A program made the position numbers and the translations under genes. A stretch of DNA of 18,800 bases from Bacteroidota bacterium (lineage in GTDB: Bacteria; Bacteroidota; Bacteroidia; Flavobacteriales; Flavobacteriaceae): positions 1 to 18,800 of the forward strand of contig JAEYZX010000171.1 in NCBI GenBank assembly GCA_023427845.1, written 5' to 3'. Under the pieces are notes generated by a model that made no database searches, was not told the origin of the DNA, and saw nothing but the letters and a program-made list of their open reading frames with translations. Within the stretch, counting starts at the first letter, position 1. The number at the start of each line of letters is the position of its first letter. This document shows, piece by piece, positions 7,213 through 14,621 of the stretch.

Positions 7213-8307
7213 TTAATCGGTTGGTAAATTATTGAGTCGCTGCCATTCGGGTAGGATTGTCTGCGGAATCATATCCCTGACCAGTTTATCGGTTTTGGCA
7301 GCCTGTATATCTTTGCTGATTTGTTCGGCTATAGCTGCATCGCTTGGATGGTGTGGAAATTTATTTTCAAGATGGATTTGCGCCAGCGCACGGTTAAAAT
7401 AAATCGTACTCAGACCGGCAGTAATTTTATTGGCATTAAATTTTTGAATGGCTTTGGTGAAATTCGCGATTGCCTTTTCGTAATCAGGCACGCTTTTGTC
7501 TTTTAGTGCGTAACCCAGCTGCGCATAATTTTCCGGATATTCATCTTTTTTGTCGAGCAGCACCAGCGATTCGAAAATCGGGATCGTCTTTGCAACGCAA
7601 TCCGGGCTTGACTTCCAATGATTTTTACGATAATTGACCGCCATAATATAAATATCGCTGATGGTTTTACCGGATGCGCCTTTGAGAATTGCATACATTT
7701 CGTCGGTCGGGATGTCGCGGGTATCCGAGGATCGGTTCAGCTGTTTGAAAACTGCCGTCGTTGCAACCTTATCTTTTTCATCCTGGTCGAAAATCTTTTT
7801 ATCGACGTCGGCGGCAATTCCTTTTTTCTGGATGTCGGTCAGCACAAGTCTTGTCCATAAATAACAAATCAGGAATCCATCAAGTGCGAAAAACAATAGT
7901 ATCGCGCCGGCGAAAACCGTATTTTGTTCTGCTGCCGCCGTCGAACCTCCAATTGCGATTCCGGCCTGCTCCGATAAGGTATAAAATCCCGATTTGATCG
8001 AATTTATTTGAGTCAGTCCAACACCCACCATTATTTTGGTCAGCCAGTCGGATATTTGTTCGAGGTTGGTGTTGTCGTGGACTTCGGTATGACCTTCGGT
8101 TGAAGTGGATTTTTGCATCGTTCGCGGAATCCCGAATATAAATCCCGTAATCCCGCCGCTTGCAAATGCCGCAAGCGCAATCAGGAAGGCAACCGACGGA
8201 TACGTGCATTTACACGCGAAGACTATTGCAATTAAGGCAAGTAAACCTGTAAAAATAAATGCCGCATTCAGGCTGCTAAGCCTCCGCTGCCGATTTGGAT
8301 CTTTCAT
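7213..8307 (-). CDS. Three-TM membrane protein with TPR-like C-terminal domain, 364 aa
   Basis: Two TM helices near the N-terminus (about 13-32 and 38-60) flank a short Cys-containing loop (ACKC). The second ends in the motif GITGFIFGIPRTMQ. A soluble stretch follows with NLEQISDWLTKIMVGVGL at 81-98, and a third TM helix lies at about 130-156. The C-terminal ~200 residues are cytoplasmic and helical. They include TPR-like helix pairs, for example YAQLGYALKD (261-270) with YEKAIANFTKAIQKF (276-290), and IYFNRALAQIHLE (302-314). From memory, the GIPR and NLEQISDWLTKI motifs recur in uncharacterised bacterial membrane proteins; I cannot give a family name. It is the first large gene of the minus-strand operon. 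Function unknown. Confidence 0.78.
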   Translation of the reverse strand: MKDPNRQRRLSSLNAAFIFTGLLALIAIVFACKCTYPSVAFLIALAAFASGGITGFIFGIPRTMQKSTSTEGHTEVHDNTNLEQISDWLTKIMVGVGLTQINSIKSGFYTLSEQAGIAIGGSTAAAEQNTVFAGAILLFFALDGFLICYLWTRLVLTDIQKKGIAADVDKKIFDQDEKDKVATTAVFKQLNRSSDTRDIPTDEMYAILKGASGKTISDIYIMAVNYRKNHWKSSPDCVAKTIPIFESLVLLDKKDEYPENYAQLGYALKDKSVPDYEKAIANFTKAIQKFNANKITAGLSTIYFNRALAQIHLENKFPHHPSDAAIAEQISKDIQAAKTDKLVRDMIPQTILPEWQRLNNLPTD

Positions 8308-8331
8308 GACAGATTGATTATGTTCGTCGTT

Positions 8332-8499
8332 TTACGATTGCCTGGATTTAGATAATCCAACGATTGTGAGAATTGTAAAAATGTCCGAATAGGGATTTTC
8401 GGCTGAATGGCGGACAACCTGCAGATCAATGTGGTATTCCTGCTTTTCAACAACAAGTGTCTTAAAAATCGGTACAGCAATCAAATATTTAACAATCAT
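8332..8499 (-). CDS. Possible small ORF, 55 aa, leading the minus-strand operon
   Basis: An ATG at 8499 opens a 55-codon frame ending in TAA at 8332, 24 bp before the start of the 364-residue gene. The product begins MIVKYLIAVPIFKTLVVEKQ and has hydrophobic stretches at both ends with a polar middle (EYHIDLQVVRHSAENPYSD). Codon choice looks like the neighbouring genes, and an in-frame TAA lies a few codons upstream of the ATG, so it is not the end of a longer gene. No family is recognised. It may be a real small gene, a leader peptide or a chance ORF. Confidence 0.4.
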   Translation of the reverse strand: MIVKYLIAVPIFKTLVVEKQEYHIDLQVVRHSAENPYSDIFTILTIVGLSKSRQS

Positions 8500-8642
8500 A
8501 TCGATGAATTACAGAAAAAACCATCTTTCTGACTATTGAAAATAAGACGATTCCTATATTTTATTTTTTTGGATGCAACCGTAATATTAACCATAAGAAA
8601 ATCAAAGTTTTACATATAATTCATACTTTTAAATAAAAAACA

Positions 8643-8819
8643 ATGGAACTCAACTGGTATATAATCGGAATCATTGCCGCGATTGTAATCGTAATAATTG
8701 TTTTTACCATAAGGCGCAATCAGAAAGAAAAGAAAAAACTCGAGCAAAAACTGAACAACGAGTATTTTAAGGATGAAGACTTAGAGTCGGATGCGAATGA
8801 CATCGATCCGTTGCGATAG
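8643..8819 (+). CDS. Small single-TM membrane protein, 58 aa
   Basis: The protein has one N-terminal TM helix, starting MELNWYIIGIIAAIVIVIIV, then a basic stop-transfer patch (RRNQKEKKK) and an acidic soluble tail ending DANDIDPLR. This is the layout of a small N-out, C-in inner-membrane protein. Similar short proteins are familiar from Flavobacterium genomes, with no known function. A weak -7-like element, TACTTTTA (8624-8631), lies 12 bp upstream of the ATG. Together with the possible small ORF on the other strand, it fills most of the 8308-8871 interval; I see no other gene there. Confidence 0.75.
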   Translation: MELNWYIIGIIAAIVIVIIVFTIRRNQKEKKKLEQKLNNEYFKDEDLESDANDIDPLR

Positions 8820-8833
8820 TAAATCCGAAAAAA

Positions 8834-8867
8834 TTACCCAACAATACTGCTGAAAACGGTATCTTTG
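8834..8867 (+). promoter_or_regulatory. Promoter with perfect -7 element directly before the His-rich gene
   Basis: TATCTTTG at 8860-8867 matches the Bacteroidota -7 consensus TAnnTTTG exactly. The -33 region is poor (TTAC at 8834-8837, no TTG). The last G lies only 4 bp before the GTG at 8872, so transcription would start at or next to the start codon. Confidence 0.5.
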
Positions 8868-8871
8868 CGCC

Positions 8872-9222
8872 GTGAATTTAAAGCCTGCACATAGAGCGTC
8901 TTTCCTTGGCCTGTTGGTATTGCTGGCAATACTGATTCAGTCGGCACATACCTTTGGGCACCTTGCCGAGCGATTGTCTGAGCCCCACTGCGACCATCAT
9001 TATGCGGAAGGCAGTACCATCAACCACAGCCATCACGACGCAGAGCCGTGTTTTATCTGCGCATTCGCGTTTAGCGCCGCTCCTGCTTTTTGCGTTGCCG
9101 ACTCTTCTTTCATAGCGGCAATTTATCAATTAGCGCTTACTCAACCTTTCTATTCAACTGGATTCACAGTTTTTTGCGGTAGCCTATTCTCACATCGTGG
9201 CCCGCCCTCGTTTATTGTATAG
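8872..9222 (+). CDS. His/Cys-rich small protein upstream of a TonB-dependent receptor, 116 aa
   Basis: A hydrophobic N-terminal segment (about 10-25) acts as signal peptide or anchor. It is followed by a probable metal-binding stretch: H26, H30, H39-C40, H42-H43, H52, H54-H55 and the CFIC pair (C60, C63). The C-terminus ends in SHRGPPSFIV, which recalls the short tail with Pro-Pro of DUF2946-like proteins that often precede metal-related receptors. The gene is 43 bp upstream of the receptor, so the two are probably co-transcribed. The only start that keeps the hydrophobic segment is GTG at 8872; no in-frame ATG exists. A metal-binding role at the envelope is inferred from residues and context. 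Confidence 0.75.
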   Translation: MNLKPAHRASFLGLLVLLAILIQSAHTFGHLAERLSEPHCDHHYAEGSTINHSHHDAEPCFICAFAFSAAPAFCVADSSFIAAIYQLALTQPFYSTGFTVFCGSLFSHRGPPSFIV

Positions 9223-9265
9223 CACTATCGTCTGCATGGACCATTACTAACAATAAACAAATCCA

Positions 9266-11467
9266 ATGAAAAATATTTTTATTGCCCTGTTATCGGGGCT
9301 GTCTGCTATTGCATATTCCCAAACAACATTATCGGGGAACGTAAAAGATGAATCGCAGCTTCCTGTCATGGGAGTCCTCGTCTCCGTTCCGGAAATCCAA
9401 AAAGAAACCACAACAGATGCAAATGGCAGGTACGAATTTAAAAACCTTCCCAAAAGTGACCTGCAGCTAATTTTCAGCCGCCTTGGTTATACAACACAAA
9501 TCGCGAACGTAACGATTTCTGAAAACACAATATTCGATATTGTAATTGAACAAACGTCGCACGTAATGGATGAAGTCATTGTGTCGACTCCATTCAACAG
9601 ACTCCAGTCGGAGAACGTTGTTAAAGTCGAGCATGTCAACATAGAATCGTTGCGGCATCACGGAGTTCAGACACTCGTTGAAGGTGTCGACGCCATTCCG
9701 GGTGTATCACAAATCTCTACCGGAACCTCGATCGGGAAACCCGTCATTAGAGGATTGAGCGGTAACCGTGTATTGGTTTACTCGCAAGGAATCCGTCTGG
9801 AAAACCAGCAATTTGGCGACGAACATGGTCTTGGCCTGAGTGATTCAGGTGTCGAAAGCGTCGAGATTATCAAAGGCCCGGCATCGCTTTTGTACGGTTC
9901 GGATGCAATGGGTGGCGTATTGTATTTCAACCCCGAAAAATTTGCTCCCGCGAAAAGCATTAAAGCAGATTTCAATACGCGTTTTTTTGCTAATACATTA
10001 GGCACATCAACATCGGCAGGAGTCCGCGGATCTTCCGAAAACTGGAAATTCCTTGCTCGTGCAGGATATGCATCACATGCCGATTATTCAATTCCCGGAG
10101 GTGATCGCGTTACAAATTCCCGCTATAACGAAACCGACATTAAAACCGGGATTGGTTACGCAAATGCGGCCTATTCAGGTACGCTGCGATACAATTACAA
10201 CCGGCTTGACACAGGAATCCCTGAAGATATCTCGGCGCAGACCGAAAACCATACACCTGATTATCCGAAACAGGCGGTCGATAATCACATTCTGAGCTTT
10301 CAAAATACTTTTTTCCTGAACCGCTCTAAACTGACATCGGTTTTTGGATACACGCTGAATAACCGCAGCGAATTTGAAGATAGCAGTGTTGCGGCATTGC
10401 AAATGAAACTCGCAACATTCTCTTATGATTTAAAATATCATTTCCCTGCTTTTGGAAAATTTGAATTCGTTGCAGGAACGCAGGGAATGCACCAGCGCAA
10501 CGAAAATTCAGGTGAGGAATTGCTTATTCCGGATGCAATCACGAACGATAACGGAATCTTCGGAATGCTGAATTACCAGTGGAAATCGAATGTGATCCAG
10601 GCAGGCCTGCGGTACGACAACAGAGCGATTTCGACGGAAACGCATGGGACTGAAAGCGAAGAAGGTTATTTTGAAGCGATAGACCGTTCGTTCAACAGTG
10701 TAAATGCTTCGCTCGGTTATAAAGGTAATGTATCAAAAAGCACTGTCCTGCGGTTTAATGTCGCATCAGGTTTTCGTGCCCCCAATCTTGCCGAACTGAC
10801 ATCGAATGGTGTCCATGAAGGGACCAACCGATACGAAATCGGAAACGGCCGATTAAAAAGTGAGCAAAACGTACAGTCGGATATCAACATCGAATACACA
10901 ACAACACATTTTGACTTCTATGTGAATGGTTTCTATAACCTGATCGACGATTATATTTATGCAGCGCCAACAGGCAGCATCATCGATGGCCACGATGTGT
11001 ATCGGTACACAAGCGACAATGCGTATTTGTACGGCGGTGAAGCCGGAATCCATTTGCATCCGCATCCGCTCGATTGGCTGCATTTTGAAAGCAGCGTCGA
11101 AAGCATCACGGGAAAAAAGGACAATGGCGCGTACCTTCCGCTGATCCCGGCGATGAATTGGGATAATACACTGAGGGGTGAATTCAAAATCAGCGATTGG
11201 CTGACCGATGGATTTGCGCGGTTGAATGTCTCGGCAACGCTTCCGCAGAAAAATACAGACCTGAACGAATCGTCGTCAGATGGTTATACGCTGGTAAATG
11301 CGGGCGTCGGCGGAAAATTCAAGATCGGAAATATTGTTTTGAATGCGAATTTGAACGTCAACAATATTTTTGATACAACTTATGTCGCGCATCTTTCACG
11401 GCTTAAACCTGATGGCATCCCGAACATTGGGCGCAATATTGTGGTTGGAATACGTTTTCAGGGATAA
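9266..11467 (+). CDS. TonB-dependent outer-membrane receptor, 733 aa
   Basis: A signal peptide (about 1-19) is followed by a carboxypeptidase-like regulatory domain (about 21-105, with TLSGNVKDESQLPVMGVLV). The plug domain (about 115-230) shows PVIRGLSGNRVLVYSQGIR and VESVEIIKGPASLLYGSDAMGGV. A long 22-strand-type barrel ends in NIGRNIVVGIRFQG. The length is typical for simple single-protein receptors, and no SusD partner follows, so glycan uptake is unlikely. The closest look-alikes in memory are metal or metallophore receptors, including ZnuD-like proteins; the His-rich upstream gene and the HLHPHPLDWLH segment in the barrel fit that. The substrate (zinc, copper, iron-chelate or heme) cannot be settled from sequence alone. 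Confidence 0.93.
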   Translation: MKNIFIALLSGLSAIAYSQTTLSGNVKDESQLPVMGVLVSVPEIQKETTTDANGRYEFKNLPKSDLQLIFSRLGYTTQIANVTISENTIFDIVIEQTSHVMDEVIVSTPFNRLQSENVVKVEHVNIESLRHHGVQTLVEGVDAIPGVSQISTGTSIGKPVIRGLSGNRVLVYSQGIRLENQQFGDEHGLGLSDSGVESVEIIKGPASLLYGSDAMGGVLYFNPEKFAPAKSIKADFNTRFFANTLGTSTSAGVRGSSENWKFLARAGYASHADYSIPGGDRVTNSRYNETDIKTGIGYANAAYSGTLRYNYNRLDTGIPEDISAQTENHTPDYPKQAVDNHILSFQNTFFLNRSKLTSVFGYTLNNRSEFEDSSVAALQMKLATFSYDLKYHFPAFGKFEFVAGTQGMHQRNENSGEELLIPDAITNDNGIFGMLNYQWKSNVIQAGLRYDNRAISTETHGTESEEGYFEAIDRSFNSVNASLGYKGNVSKSTVLRFNVASGFRAPNLAELTSNGVHEGTNRYEIGNGRLKSEQNVQSDINIEYTTTHFDFYVNGFYNLIDDYIYAAPTGSIIDGHDVYRYTSDNAYLYGGEAGIHLHPHPLDWLHFESSVESITGKKDNGAYLPLIPAMNWDNTLRGEFKISDWLTDGFARLNVSATLPQKNTDLNESSSDGYTLVNAGVGGKFKIGNIVLNANLNVNNIFDTTYVAHLSRLKPDGIPNIGRNIVVGIRFQG

Positions 11468-11524
11468 ACCGCTGCGTAGTGTTTTAATATTTTGCTAACT
11501 TTATGTAATACGTAATGTTGGCTA

Positions 11525-12745
11525 ATGGCTGAATTAAAAAGAACACTCGGAGTTGGCGCCGCAATTTTTTTCGGTGTTGGATCGATCCTCGGTGCGGGAA
11601 TCTATACGATAATAGGAAAGGTTGCCGGCTTTTCAGGAAACATGCTTTGGTTATCGTTTCTTATTGCGTCCATAACAGCCATCTGCACTGTATTCTCCTA
11701 TTCCGAACTCAGTGCTGCGTATCCAAAATCAGGCGGAGAATATGAATATGCCAGGAAAGCATTCGGAAAAAATACCGGACTGTTTCTTGGCATTGTCATT
11801 TCATTGAACGGGATCGTAAGCGGCGCAACGGTCGCTACCGGATTTGCGGGCTATCTGGCCGAATTGATACAGGTGGATTTTCTGATAGGTTCATTGGGAA
11901 TCATAACCCTGCTTTTCATCGTGAACATTTCTGGAATACGCGAATCTTCAGTGGTCAATATAATTTTCACCGTAATCGAAGCCGCGGGATTGCTTTATAT
12001 CATTTACCTCGCTTCGGGTTCGGTTGGAAAAGTCGATTTGCTTGATCTTCCTCCTGACGGAATCAACGGACTTTTAATGGCGTCGGCACTGGCGTTTTAT
12101 GCCTATATCGGATTTGAGGAAATCGTAAAGCTTGCCGAAGAAACCAATGACCCGCATAAGAATATTCCGCGTGCGCTGTTTTCAGCAAGCATAATTGTGC
12201 TTATCGGTTATACTGTGGTTGGGATTTGTGCGGTAAGTGCATTGCCTTTTGCTGAACTGGCAGCATCTGAAAGCCCGCTTGCGGCCATAGCGAAGAACGA
12301 ATCGGGACAGACCGGAATACTCATCATCTCCATAATCGCACTATTTGCAACATCAAACACAATCCTGTCGAATATGCTGGGAAGCTCGCGCGTGCTGTTG
12401 AATATGGCGGGCGATTCAAAGAAATTCGCATGGTTATCGAAAGTCTCGCACAAACGCAAAACTCCGATAAACGCACTTATACTTATTTTGGCGGTGATGT
12501 ACGGATTCGCTTTGATTGGCGATATCGAAACCATCGCCCGAATTGCAAATGTTTTCATCTTCATGACATTCATTGTCGTGAATCTGGCGGTGATTAGACT
12601 TAGGTTTGTAGATGCAAATCTCGAGCGTCCATACCGAATCCCATTTGCTGTCGGTAAAATGCCCGTGATCCCCGTTTTTGGAATTTTGCTTACACTGCTT
12701 TTATTTGGGTACAATTTTTACAGCCTGCTTATCGGCCAACAGTAA
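11525..12745 (+). CDS. APC-superfamily amino acid permease, 406 aa
   Basis: A polytopic membrane protein of the amino acid-polyamine-organocation superfamily. The first TM carries the substrate-site glycine motif GSILGAGIYTIIG (about 20-32). The next segment has YSELSAAYPKSGGEYEYARKAFG (near 58-80), the classic second-helix/loop signature, and TM6 shows AFYAYIGFEEIVKLAEE. Eleven to twelve TM helices are visible. It ends soon after the last helix, so it is on the short side for the family and lacks an extended C-terminus. The substrate is probably an amino acid. A -7-like TAACTTTA at 11496-11503 suggests its own promoter between the receptor and this gene. Confidence 0.92.
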   Translation: MAELKRTLGVGAAIFFGVGSILGAGIYTIIGKVAGFSGNMLWLSFLIASITAICTVFSYSELSAAYPKSGGEYEYARKAFGKNTGLFLGIVISLNGIVSGATVATGFAGYLAELIQVDFLIGSLGIITLLFIVNISGIRESSVVNIIFTVIEAAGLLYIIYLASGSVGKVDLLDLPPDGINGLLMASALAFYAYIGFEEIVKLAEETNDPHKNIPRALFSASIIVLIGYTVVGICAVSALPFAELAASESPLAAIAKNESGQTGILIISIIALFATSNTILSNMLGSSRVLLNMAGDSKKFAWLSKVSHKRKTPINALILILAVMYGFALIGDIETIARIANVFIFMTFIVVNLAVIRLRFVDANLERPYRIPFAVGKMPVIPVFGILLTLLLFGYNFYSLLIGQQ

Positions 12746-12820
12746 AATGTGAATGTAATTATAAAATTTTCTAAAATTTGACCGGCACCCTATTCTATTT
12801 GCGATATTTGTCAGACTACC

Positions 12821-13036
12821 ATGCGTACAAAAATCATCGTCATATTAATTATTTCGGTTTGCCTTGCGATTACTGCTTTCCTTTTAGATAGCGATCCGCA
12901 GAATCAAAGCATAATCGTCACTCTGTTTGAAATCACGATGTTCGCGGTGCTTTCATTTTTGATTATTGCGATCAACTTTTTCGCACTGTCGTTTGTATGC
13001 AAGAAAATTTACAGATGTTTTCGCAAACCGGCTTAA
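12821..13036 (+). CDS. Small two-TM membrane protein, 71 aa
   Basis: Two hydrophobic helices (about 4-20 and 31-57) flank a short polar loop (DSDPQNQS). The C-terminus is basic (CKKIYRCFRKPA), which puts both termini in the cytoplasm. No family recognised. The 75 bp before it are AT-rich, with TTTG at 12777-12780 and TATTTG-like elements at 12796 and 12805, so it may have its own promoter. Isolated and unassigned; the membrane composition and clean start support a real gene. Confidence 0.6.
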   Translation: MRTKIIVILIISVCLAITAFLLDSDPQNQSIIVTLFEITMFAVLSFLIIAINFFALSFVCKKIYRCFRKPA

Positions 13037-13111
13037 TACTAAGAGAAATAAATGAATTTCAAAAGTTAATGACATTGTTAGGATAAGTCTTTAATTAAGT
13101 GTAGTTTTAGT

Positions 13112-13119
13112 TAAATTCG
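13112..13119 (+). promoter_or_regulatory. Candidate -7 element for the NUMOD4/HNH gene
   Basis: TAAATTCG differs by one base from TAnnTTTG and would place the transcript start about 20-25 nt before the ATG at 13147. No -33 TTG is seen at the right distance. The leader also holds a short direct repeat of ATACCACA. Confidence 0.25.
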
Positions 13120-13146
13120 CATAAATACCACAATAATACCACACAA

Positions 13147-13725
13147 ATGATTAGAAAATTTCCCGGAGAGGTTTTTAAGGAAATTGATATTCCCGATCCT
13201 CTCAGATTTCGCTACGCCGTATCGAACCGCGGCAGAATCATGAGCTTTTCCGAAACTATGGACGACGGAAAATTACTTTTGGGCGCCACGATGCATGGCT
13301 ATAAAATGATCAGGTACAAGGTTTGGTCAAATGGAAAAGCATCTACCCGCCAATTGTTTGTCTACAAACTCGTAGCTCAATTGTTTATCCCCAAGACTTC
13401 CGACGACCAGCAATTTGTCCTGCATTTGGATCACGAGCGCGGCAACGATCATGTAAACAACCTTCGTTGGGCAACGTATGAAGAAAAGCGGGCACACTAT
13501 GAGTCCAATCCGAAAGTGCAAAAAGGGAGGTTAAGAACCTGGGAAAGCAAGCGCAAGGCTGATGGTGCCAAACTTACGTCGACGAATGTGATCCATCTCA
13601 AAAAGATCCTTCAGGACCCGAACAGAAAAACACGCATGAAAATTCTGGCGAAACAATTCGGCGTCAGCGAAATGCAGATCAGCCGAATTAAGAGCGGTGA
13701 AAACTGGGGACATATAAAAGTCTAG
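13147..13725 (+). CDS. NUMOD4/HNH domain protein with C-terminal helix-turn-helix, 192 aa
   Basis: Residues about 5-35 form a NUMOD4-like segment (YAVSNRGRIMSF). An HNH-type core follows at about 73-112, with VLHLDHERGNDHVNNLRWAT holding H93, D95, H96, N100, N104 and N105. The C-terminus (about 142-190) is a helix-turn-helix resembling NUMOD1, with MKILAKQFGVSEMQISRIKSG and GENWGHIKV. The layout is that of a homing endonuclease, but the gene is free-standing with no intron or intein near it. From memory, close homologues occur across Flavobacteriaceae as ordinary chromosomal genes. DNA binding is likely. Nuclease activity is uncertain, because the HNH spacing departs from the common form. It converges on the VTT gene and shares its stop tetranucleotide. 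Confidence 0.85.
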   Translation: MIRKFPGEVFKEIDIPDPLRFRYAVSNRGRIMSFSETMDDGKLLLGATMHGYKMIRYKVWSNGKASTRQLFVYKLVAQLFIPKTSDDQQFVLHLDHERGNDHVNNLRWATYEEKRAHYESNPKVQKGRLRTWESKRKADGAKLTSTNVIHLKKILQDPNRKTRMKILAKQFGVSEMQISRIKSGENWGHIKV

Positions 13726-14435
13726 CTGGTCTTATTTTTCCGTTTATTATCCCACCAGATAAAGCCAATGAAAATTACCAGGCTGATTATGGATACCCAT
13801 AACAGCCCGGTTTTCAATCCGTCGGTTACCTGGCCCAGTACTGCTATTAAAATTACCAATGGCGCGATGCCAAGCATTGTAGCTGCAATAAACCGCCGGT
13901 AGCCCATTCTAAGTATACCGGCCATAAAGCTGATGGCGTCGTTGGATAACATCGGATTAAGCCGTGTAACAACTATTGCCCACAGACCATAACGTTCGAT
14001 AAACAAACTCACCTTCTGTTCGGCTTTTTGACCGATTAGCCGTTTGGCGATAATTGGACCGAAATATCTCCCGATTGAATATCCTACAGAAGACGCAACG
14101 TAAATTGCCGTAAAAACGATCAGGCTTCCCCAATAAGGACCGTAGGCGACGATGGCTACAATCATCAACAGCCACGAAGGAATTACAATAAGAAACATCT
14201 GGGCAACCATTACAAATACAATAAGAACAGGCCCAAACCAACCGAATTGGCGTACCCACTCGTGAATCCGCGGCTCATCGCCGCTTGTTAGAACTGCCCA
14301 TGCGGTGTTGAGTTCAGCTTGAAATTCAGGAATTAAAAAATAACTGCCTGCAAGTGCAGTTATTACGGCAATAGATAAAAATAAGGGCTTTCTGCTTTTA
14401 CGTATCGAAATTTCATCGGAAGATTGGTTGTCCAT
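13722..14435 (-). CDS. VTT-domain (TVP38/TMEM64, DedA-like) membrane protein, 237 aa
   Basis: An N-terminal TM helix (about 17-35) and a hydrophobic segment at about 68-90 lead into the VTT domain (about 85-200). The family signature is visible: VIPSWLLMIVAIVAYGPYWG, then SSVGYSIGRYFG, and later VVTRLNPMLSNDAISFMAG, where the Arg-x-x-Pro and Asp are conserved. A last TM helix ends in WWDNKRKNKTS. Members act in membrane homeostasis, and some relatives have been linked to lipid scrambling; the role here is not known. The gene is monocistronic on the minus strand. Its TAG stop overlaps that of the convergent NUMOD4 gene. The 186 bp upstream contain no gene. Confidence 0.9.
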   Translation of the reverse strand: MDNQSSDEISIRKSRKPLFLSIAVITALAGSYFLIPEFQAELNTAWAVLTSGDEPRIHEWVRQFGWFGPVLIVFVMVAQMFLIVIPSWLLMIVAIVAYGPYWGSLIVFTAIYVASSVGYSIGRYFGPIIAKRLIGQKAEQKVSLFIERYGLWAIVVTRLNPMLSNDAISFMAGILRMGYRRFIAATMLGIAPLVILIAVLGQVTDGLKTGLLWVSIISLVIFIGFIWWDNKRKNKTS

Positions 14436-14621
14436 CGACTAAGTTTTTAACTGAAAATTACAAAAAGACATCGGAATCATAATCCTTTTAAATCGGTATT
14501 ATTGCTCCATTTCAAAACACGCAACCAACGCAAAAAATAATGGGCGATGCGTGAAAGGTTTCGGGACAAAAACTGAATTGGTTCTCCAACAATCAGCGAG
14601 CTATTGTAAAAGTATTTCAAT

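Noticed and set aside
8843..8862. Possible Fur/Zur-like dyad before the His-rich gene
   Set aside because: Only 4-bp arms (ATAC/GTAT) around an 11-bp centre could be drawn, which is too weak to call a binding site.
12764..12779. AT palindrome AAATTTT / AAAATTT before the 71-aa gene
   Set aside because: It consists only of A and T runs in an AT-rich leader; such palindromes are expected by chance.
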